This document shows, piece after piece, positions 58,357-64,000 of a stretch of 64,000 bases of DNA. A program made the position numbers and the translations under genes. Position 1 is the stretch's first letter, and each line of letters opens with the position of its first letter. Origin of the DNA: Acidobacteriota bacterium (GTDB taxonomy: Bacteria > Acidobacteriota > Thermoanaerobaculia > Multivoradales > JBCCEF01); NCBI GenBank assembly GCA_039030395.1, contig JBCCEF010000014.1, forward strand, positions 62,001-126,000, written 5' to 3'. The notes below the pieces were generated by a model. It was not told the DNA's origin, did no database searches, and worked only from the letters and a program-made list of their open reading frames with translations.

Positions 58357-60309
58357 ATGGTGACTTCGCCACAGGCCGAAGTTGGAGATTCCGAGGGAAG
58401 AACCACGGACTTCGCCGTCGTCGAAGGGCCACGGAGCGCCGCTGCTTTCTTCCTCAAGCGCCGCACCCAGTTCATCATGGACTTGGTGGCGCTGATCTTG
58501 GCCTTTGCTCTGGCCTACCTCCTGCGATTCGAATTTCAGCTCGCCGGCCAGGAAAGTCGTGCTCTCAGCCAGCTTCCCCTCGCCGTTCTGCTCCAAATCT
58601 CGGCCTGCTACCTGGCCGGTATCCACACCTTTGTCTGGCGCTACGTCGGCCTGCGGGAGGTCGAGGCGTTCGTCCGCGCGGCGGCCATTTCGGCGGTCCC
58701 GATGGTGCTGCTGCGGGTGTTTCTGCCGGAGTCCGCCGAGGTGTGGAGAATCCCCCTGTCGATCATCGTCATGGACACCCTATTCGCCTTCGGCGGCCTG
58801 CTGTCCCTCCGGGTGCTGCGGCGCATAGTCTACGAACGCTATGAACGAGGAGCGGACGGGCCGCAGCAGCGCAAGGCGGTTCTCTTGGTGGGTGCCGGCA
58901 AAGCCGGCGTTCTCGCCATGCGGGAAATCCAGAACCGAGGCGACATGGACATTCGCGCCGTCGGTTTCTTGGACGACGATCCCCTGAAGCAGGGTATGGT
59001 GATCCAGGGCACCAAGGTGTTGGGAAACACCAACGATCTCCCCCGCCTCGCCAAGGAGCTGGACATTGACCACGTCATTCTGACCATCGCCGAGGCGGAC
59101 TCCCAGCGCATCCAGCGGATCGTCGAGACCTGCAAACGCCACCGCATCAAGGTGCGGACCATCCCAGGCCTCTACGAAGTTTTGCAGGGCAAGGTCTCGA
59201 TCAGCCGCTTCCGTGACGTCGAGCTGGAGGATCTGCTGGGCCGTGAGCCGGTGCGCCTGGACGAAGAGCAGCTCGACCGCTTCTTGACCGGCAAGACGGT
59301 GATGGTGACCGGTGCCGGCGGCTCCATCGGCGGCGAGTTGGTGCGCCAGATCGCGCGCTTCCGGCCGTCTCGCCTGGTGCTGGTGGAGCGCGCCGAGCCG
59401 GCCCTCTTCGAAATCGAGCAGGACATCCTCGCCCTCTGGCCGGACCTCGACGTGGCCACCCGCATGGGCGACGTGGGCGATTCCGAGCGCATGCGCCAAA
59501 TCCTGGAAGCGGACCGCCCCCGGGTGGTCTTCCATGCCGCCGCCCACAAACACGTGCCGATGATGGAGGCGAACGAAGGCGAGGCGATCAAGAACAACGT
59601 CCTCGCCACCCACCGGCTGGCCGGCCTGTGCAGCGACTTTCAGGTGGAAGTGATGGTGCTCATCTCCTCGGACAAGGCGGTGCGGCCGAGTTCCATCATG
59701 GGCGCCACCAAACGCACCGCCGAGCTGGTGGTGCAGCACCACGACGCTCGGAGCCAGGGAACGCGCTTCCTGGCGGTGCGCTTTGGCAACGTCCTCGGCT
59801 CCGCCGGCTCGGTGATCGAGATCTTCCGCCGGCAGCTCGAGGCCGGCGGACCGATCACCGTGACGGATCCGCGCATGGAGCGCTTCTTCATGACCATTCC
59901 GGAAGCCGCCCAACTCGTTCTCCAGGCGGCGGCGATGGGCGCCGGCGGCGAGATCTTCATCCTCGACATGGGGGAACCGGTCAAGATCGTCGACCTCGCC
60001 ACCAAAATGATCCGCCTGTCCGGCTTTGAGCCGGGGCGCGATATCGAAATCGTCTTTTCCGGCCTTCGGCCCGGTGAAAAGCTCTACGAAGAACTCGAAC
60101 TCGATGGCGAGGAGATCACCAAGACCCGCCATCCGAAGATCTTCATCGGGCAGCTCAGCCCCTACCCGACGAAGCGAATCGATCAGGCCCTAGCGGACCT
60201 CACCCACCTCTCGCAGTCAGGCGACGGCGATGCCATCCGCCAGTACCTGGCGGAACTCCTGCCTGAAGCCCACATCCGCCTCGCTCAGAAGGACTTGGCC
60301 GCTTCCTAG
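58357..60309 (+). CDS. UDP-GlcNAc 4,6-dehydratase, membrane type (PglF/WbpM)
   Basis: A 650-residue enzyme. Four transmembrane helices (about residues 40-155) precede two Rossmann modules: an N-terminal CoA-binding-like part (AVLLVGAGKAGVLAMREI, about 170-270) and the catalytic dehydratase (VMVTGAGGSIGGELVRQI, from about 315). Catalytic region: VLISSDKAVRPSSIMGATKR, with the altered SDR triad of WbpM/PglF/CapD, then RFGNVLGSAGSVIEIFRRQ and FMTIPEAAQLVLQA. It makes UDP-4-keto-6-deoxy-GlcNAc, the substrate for the PglE-like aminotransferase. GGAGGT lies 3 bp before ATG 58357 and 6 bp before GTG 58360, so the latter may be the true start. Confidence 0.93.
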   Translation: MVTSPQAEVGDSEGRTTDFAVVEGPRSAAAFFLKRRTQFIMDLVALILAFALAYLLRFEFQLAGQESRALSQLPLAVLLQISACYLAGIHTFVWRYVGLREVEAFVRAAAISAVPMVLLRVFLPESAEVWRIPLSIIVMDTLFAFGGLLSLRVLRRIVYERYERGADGPQQRKAVLLVGAGKAGVLAMREIQNRGDMDIRAVGFLDDDPLKQGMVIQGTKVLGNTNDLPRLAKELDIDHVILTIAEADSQRIQRIVETCKRHRIKVRTIPGLYEVLQGKVSISRFRDVELEDLLGREPVRLDEEQLDRFLTGKTVMVTGAGGSIGGELVRQIARFRPSRLVLVERAEPALFEIEQDILALWPDLDVATRMGDVGDSERMRQILEADRPRVVFHAAAHKHVPMMEANEGEAIKNNVLATHRLAGLCSDFQVEVMVLISSDKAVRPSSIMGATKRTAELVVQHHDARSQGTRFLAVRFGNVLGSAGSVIEIFRRQLEAGGPITVTDPRMERFFMTIPEAAQLVLQAAAMGAGGEIFILDMGEPVKIVDLATKMIRLSGFEPGRDIEIVFSGLRPGEKLYEELELDGEEITKTRHPKIFIGQLSPYPTKRIDQALADLTHLSQSGDGDAIRQYLAELLPEAHIRLAQKDLAAS

Positions 60310-60563
60310 CCCAAACCGCTGACCGTCGGCCGTAGCGAGAGGCTTTGGCCATCAGCTCGGAAAGAGTCGCCCCGAGGACACCCCTCCCCGCCTCGAGTAA
60401 AAGAAGTTTTCCCCGACGGTAAAGAAACCGAGACCTTTCGAAGTCAGTCTATGCGGGAGCTGTCGGGGCGCAGAACCGTCGATCCTTCCGCCGGATCGGC
60501 GAGGTTGCCCGTCCCCAGGTCGCAAAGGAAGTCTTCTCGTTCACTGTCTAGAGGGTCAGAAGA

Positions 60564-61025
60564 ATGAAATACAGCCATCTCGTAGCCATCGCCCTGGTGA
60601 TCCTTCCGGCCCAGATCGGCCACGCTCAAATTCGTACTCAAGCGGACGTCAGCGTACAGAGGATCGACGCCCAGGTCCGCGAGTCAAGGTTCACTTGCCG
60701 CGTCACGGTGCACAGTTTCCACGACGACACGGCTCGCCAAGCGCAACTACGTCTGCTGCTACCGGTGGGCGTGCGGGTGGTCAGCATCGAGCCCGCAGAG
60801 AAGACCAGCAGTTGCTCCGCCAGCACGCCGGCTAGGGACGGTACACAGGGGCTTGTTTCTTGCGATCTTGGAGACCTCGATGTGAACCAAACCCGCAGCG
60901 TCTCCATTGCCACTACGGTGCCTCCCGAGTTTGTTCCTCGCTCGACCTGTGCTGCTTTGGTCTGGAGCGAAACCCCAGATCCCGAGGTCGCGAACAACCA
61001 TCGCGAAAGCACCGCAAACAAATAA
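60564..61025 (+). CDS. Small secreted protein with DUF11-like fold
   Basis: A 153-residue protein with a signal peptide (about residues 1-22, ending GHAQ). The mature sequence (RFTCRVTVHSFHDDTARQAQLRLLLPVGVRVVSIEP, SCDLGDLDVNQTRSVSI) has the pattern of DUF11/CARDB-type Ig-like domains, in which a polar strand is followed by LPxGVxVxS. Four Cys may form two disulfides. A single gene with lower GC than its surroundings, ending at a hairpin shared with groEL. Function unknown. Confidence 0.6.
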   Translation: MKYSHLVAIALVILPAQIGHAQIRTQADVSVQRIDAQVRESRFTCRVTVHSFHDDTARQAQLRLLLPVGVRVVSIEPAEKTSSCSASTPARDGTQGLVSCDLGDLDVNQTRSVSIATTVPPEFVPRSTCAALVWSETPDPEVANNHRESTANK

Positions 61026-61048
61026 GCCGGCCCCCGAGGGAGCCGGCT
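61025..61048. terminator. Bidirectional intrinsic terminator
   Basis: AGCCGGC (61025-61031) pairs with GCCGGCT (61042-61048), with an inner CCC/GGG stem. It lies between the small secreted protein gene and the convergent end of groEL. Confidence 0.65.
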
Positions 61049-61077
61049 CTCGCATTGAGCGGTCGGATCGACCGGTC

Positions 61078-62739
<1,662 letters not shown>

Positions 62740-62821
62740 TTACCTCCTAAACCTTCGCTCTGAATCCTTGGAAACTTCGAATGTCTTGACTTGATCGGGA
62801 CGGGGAGGCTCGTTCAGGCCT

Positions 62822-63118
62822 TTAGCCCTGAACGACAGCGAGGATTTCGTCCTCGCGGAGGATGACGTAGTCTTCACCCTCGATCTTGATCTCGCTGCCG
62901 GAGTACTTGCCCATCAGGACGCGATCGCCTTCTGAGACGTCCATGGGACTCCGCTTGCCATCCTCGGTGATCTTGCCCGGGCCCACGGCCACTACCTGGG
63001 CCTCCTGGGGCTTTTCCTTGGCGCTATCGGGGATGATAATCCCTCCCCGGACCTGCTCTTCCTGTTCGAGGCGCTGAACCACGACTCGATCGTGGAGTGG
63101 GCGGATCTTCACTTGCAA
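62822..63118 (-). CDS. groS: Co-chaperonin GroES (10 kDa)
   Basis: A 98-residue cap for the GroEL ring. Family sequence is complete: [15 protein letters not shown] at the start, the mobile loop [49 protein letters not shown] at the end. GGAGG precedes the ATG. It is the first gene of the operon and lies directly behind the promoter and CIRCE element. Confidence 0.98.
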   Translation of the reverse strand: MQVKIRPLHDRVVVQRLEQEEQVRGGIIIPDSAKEKPQEAQVVAVGPGKITEDGKRSPMDVSEGDRVLMGKYSGSEIKIEGEDYVILREDEILAVVQG

Positions 63119-63182
63119 TCCTCCTTCTGCTCTCGCAAAGCCATGAGAATGTGGGTTTTATGTTGCAACTAGCGCCGTCTGA

Positions 63183-63209
63183 TTAGCACTCGACGACGGT
63201 GACTGCTAA
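63183..63209 (-). promoter_or_regulatory. CIRCE operator (HrcA binding site)
   Basis: TTAGCACTC (63183-63191), a 9-bp spacer and GACTGCTAA (63201-63209) match the CIRCE consensus TTAGCACTC-N9-GAGTGCTAA with one mismatch. It lies downstream of the -10 and upstream of groES, the usual place for HrcA repression, relieved on heat stress. Confidence 0.9.
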
Positions 63210-63221
63210 CAACCAGGGGGC

Positions 63222-63250
63222 AGTGTAAAGGCAATCCAGTACCTTGTCAA
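63222..63250 (-). promoter_or_regulatory. groES-groEL vegetative promoter
   Basis: On the minus strand TTGACA (63250-63245) and TACACT (63227-63222) are separated by 17 bp, a near-consensus sigma-70 promoter. The expected transcription start overlaps the region just before the CIRCE element. Confidence 0.8.
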
Positions 63251-63330
63251 GGGGTGAGTGAGTGGTCTTCACTCAGATCTTCCAAGGACCAAACCTGAGG
63301 GGGTGGCCGAAGATTCTTTGGCCGCAGAAG

Positions 63331-64000
63331 CTAGGCGGTCAGCTCACTGGTGACAAGCTGTCGAACTTGCGGCAGCCGGTCGAGATCGTCCGGCACCTGC
63401 AACCGAAAGGCGGGCACCGTCTCCGCCACCTGTGCTAGGCGCTCGAAGGAGGCCGTCCGCAGGTTGGTGGCTTCCAGCAAGCGGGGCACCGAAGAATGGC
63501 GGATCAGTTCGATCAACGCCTCGCGCGGTGCCATCCGTTCGAGCCGCGCTTCGCCGTCGGCGGCAACGCGACCGGGAAACACGATCCGCCCCATCGGACT
63601 CGGGCGATTGCAAAAAGCGCCGAAGGTGCTCCGGCCGATCGGCACTCGCACCTTGTCGACGGTCGGCATCACGGACTCGAAAGAGGCCGGATCGCGTCCC
63701 GTCCAGTGGTGCGCCGCCTCCGGCCACATCCGCATCCAGGGCGCCGCCGGTTGCACCCGAGCCCCGTCGGTGATCACCGCCACGTCGTCCGCCAGGAGCT
63801 GGTGGCCTGCGGCGAGGAGCGAGGCGACCAGCGTGGTCTTGCCAGCGCCATTGGTACCAGCGAAGAGGATCGCATGACCGTCCACCGCGACCGCCGCCGC
63901 GTGAAGGGCGGAGCGTCCGCGCTCCTCCAGCCAGAAGGGCAGCACCGTCCCGAACAGATGAACTCCCGCCGCCCGAGACACCTCGGGACTGCGTATGGAG
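63331..64000 (-). CDS. HPr-kinase-like P-loop protein (5' end outside the window)
   Basis: At least 223 residues of an open frame that runs off the window edge, so the start lies beyond 64000; a GTG at 63981 is a possible internal start only. LHAAAVAVDGHAILFAGTNGAGKTTLVASLLAAGH gives a Walker A loop preceded by the serine-kinase/HprK C-terminal pattern, and LLADDVAVI supplies the following acidic motif. Proteins like this (HprK-related kinases) occur in RiPP and surface-glycan contexts, often near PqqD-like or asparagine-synthase genes, and do not necessarily phosphorylate HPr. Its partners lie outside the window. Confidence 0.75.
   Translation of the reverse strand, partial: SIRSPEVSRAAGVHLFGTVLPFWLEERGRSALHAAAVAVDGHAILFAGTNGAGKTTLVASLLAAGHQLLADDVAVITDGARVQPAAPWMRMWPEAAHHWTGRDPASFESVMPTVDKVRVPIGRSTFGAFCNRPSPMGRIVFPGRVAADGEARLERMAPREALIELIRHSSVPRLLEATNLRTASFERLAQVAETVPAFRLQVPDDLDRLPQVRQLVTSELTA

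Noticed and set aside
27544-60309. A PEP-CTERM/exosortase system, suggested by the AsnB-like and Wzc-like genes
   Set aside because: No exosortase, PEP-CTERM motif or the specific XrtA-associated genes are visible in the window.
60444-60641. A 65-codon minus-strand frame upstream of the small secreted protein
   Set aside because: It overlaps the start and signal peptide of the plus-strand gene, and I found no ribosome binding site or recognisable motif; a decayed remnant is possible but unsupported.

Overview
The window is GC-rich, densely packed Gram-negative chromosomal DNA. The mix suggests an Acidobacteriota-like, possibly Thermoanaerobaculia-type, soil or sediment bacterium: an alternative complex III remnant beside an A-type cytochrome oxidase, secreted proteins with dockerin-like repeats, a gliding-type ABC cluster, many TTG/GTG starts, a groES-groEL operon under a CIRCE element, and a very large surface-glycan locus. 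This lineage call is an inference from gene content and style; no 16S gene or other marker is present.

Positions 1-5100 carry a respiratory operon: the last 57 residues of an ActF-like alternative complex III subunit, a secreted blue-copper protein, then cytochrome c oxidase subunits I, III and IV, two very small membrane proteins, and the CuA subunit II. The likely electron path is quinol to alternative complex III to cupredoxin (and/or cytochrome c) to CuA to the haem a3-CuB site. Subunit I keeps the D-pathway residues but has Ile where the K-pathway Lys normally sits. Positions 5265-10112 are an accessory stretch of exported proteins: a secreted protein coupled to a metzincin protease, a dockerin-like protein with a cysteine-rich tail, a BON lipoprotein and a small beta-barrel. 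An adenosine deaminase and a coupled small protein follow.

Positions 11788-16916 (minus strand) form a first glycan operon: SDR epimerase, glycosyltransferase, UDP-GlcNAc 2-epimerase, glycosyltransferase and a cysteine-less FGE-fold protein. A 432-bp gap then holds a long imperfect palindrome. Next come an FHA-GAF-PP2C phosphatase and a minus-strand GldA/GldF/GldG/DUF4340-type ABC cluster (19009-23671). After these are a small charged protein, a TrkA-type potassium channel, a minor zincin and an SGNH-hydrolase-like membrane protein.

From 27544 to 60309 almost everything concerns surface polysaccharide. A glycosyltransferase, an AsnB-type amidotransferase and a FkbM methyltransferase come first. 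They are followed by an MsbA/PglK-type ABC flippase and a first O-antigen-ligase-like protein (both minus strand). The export machinery comes next: beta-barrel, Wza-like protein, Wzc-like BY-kinase, CpsB/YwqE-type phosphatase and a TPR protein. A free-standing secreted-protein gene with its own promoter and terminator (41838-42904) interrupts the locus. The biosynthetic operon 42955-58242 then runs with mostly 4-14 bp overlaps. It encodes a UDP-HexNAc dehydrogenase, a CMP-sugar-type cassette (2-hydroxyacid dehydrogenase, epimerase, cytidylyltransferase, HAD phosphatase), glycosyltransferases, a Gfo/Idh oxidoreductase, a second O-antigen-ligase-like protein, a PglC/PglD/PglE-like set, an NTP_transf_5 protein and a UDP-sugar epimerase. 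A PglF/WbpM-type dehydratase follows at 58357. Together these could make UDP-di-N-acetylbacillosamine, load it on a lipid carrier, extend and flip it, and then polymerise, export or transfer it.

The window closes with a small secreted protein, groEL and groES (minus strand) with promoter and CIRCE operator, and the 5'-truncated end of an HPr-kinase-like protein. I saw no tRNA, rRNA, CRISPR array, insertion sequence or prophage. The only gene-free stretch over 300 bp is 16917-17348.
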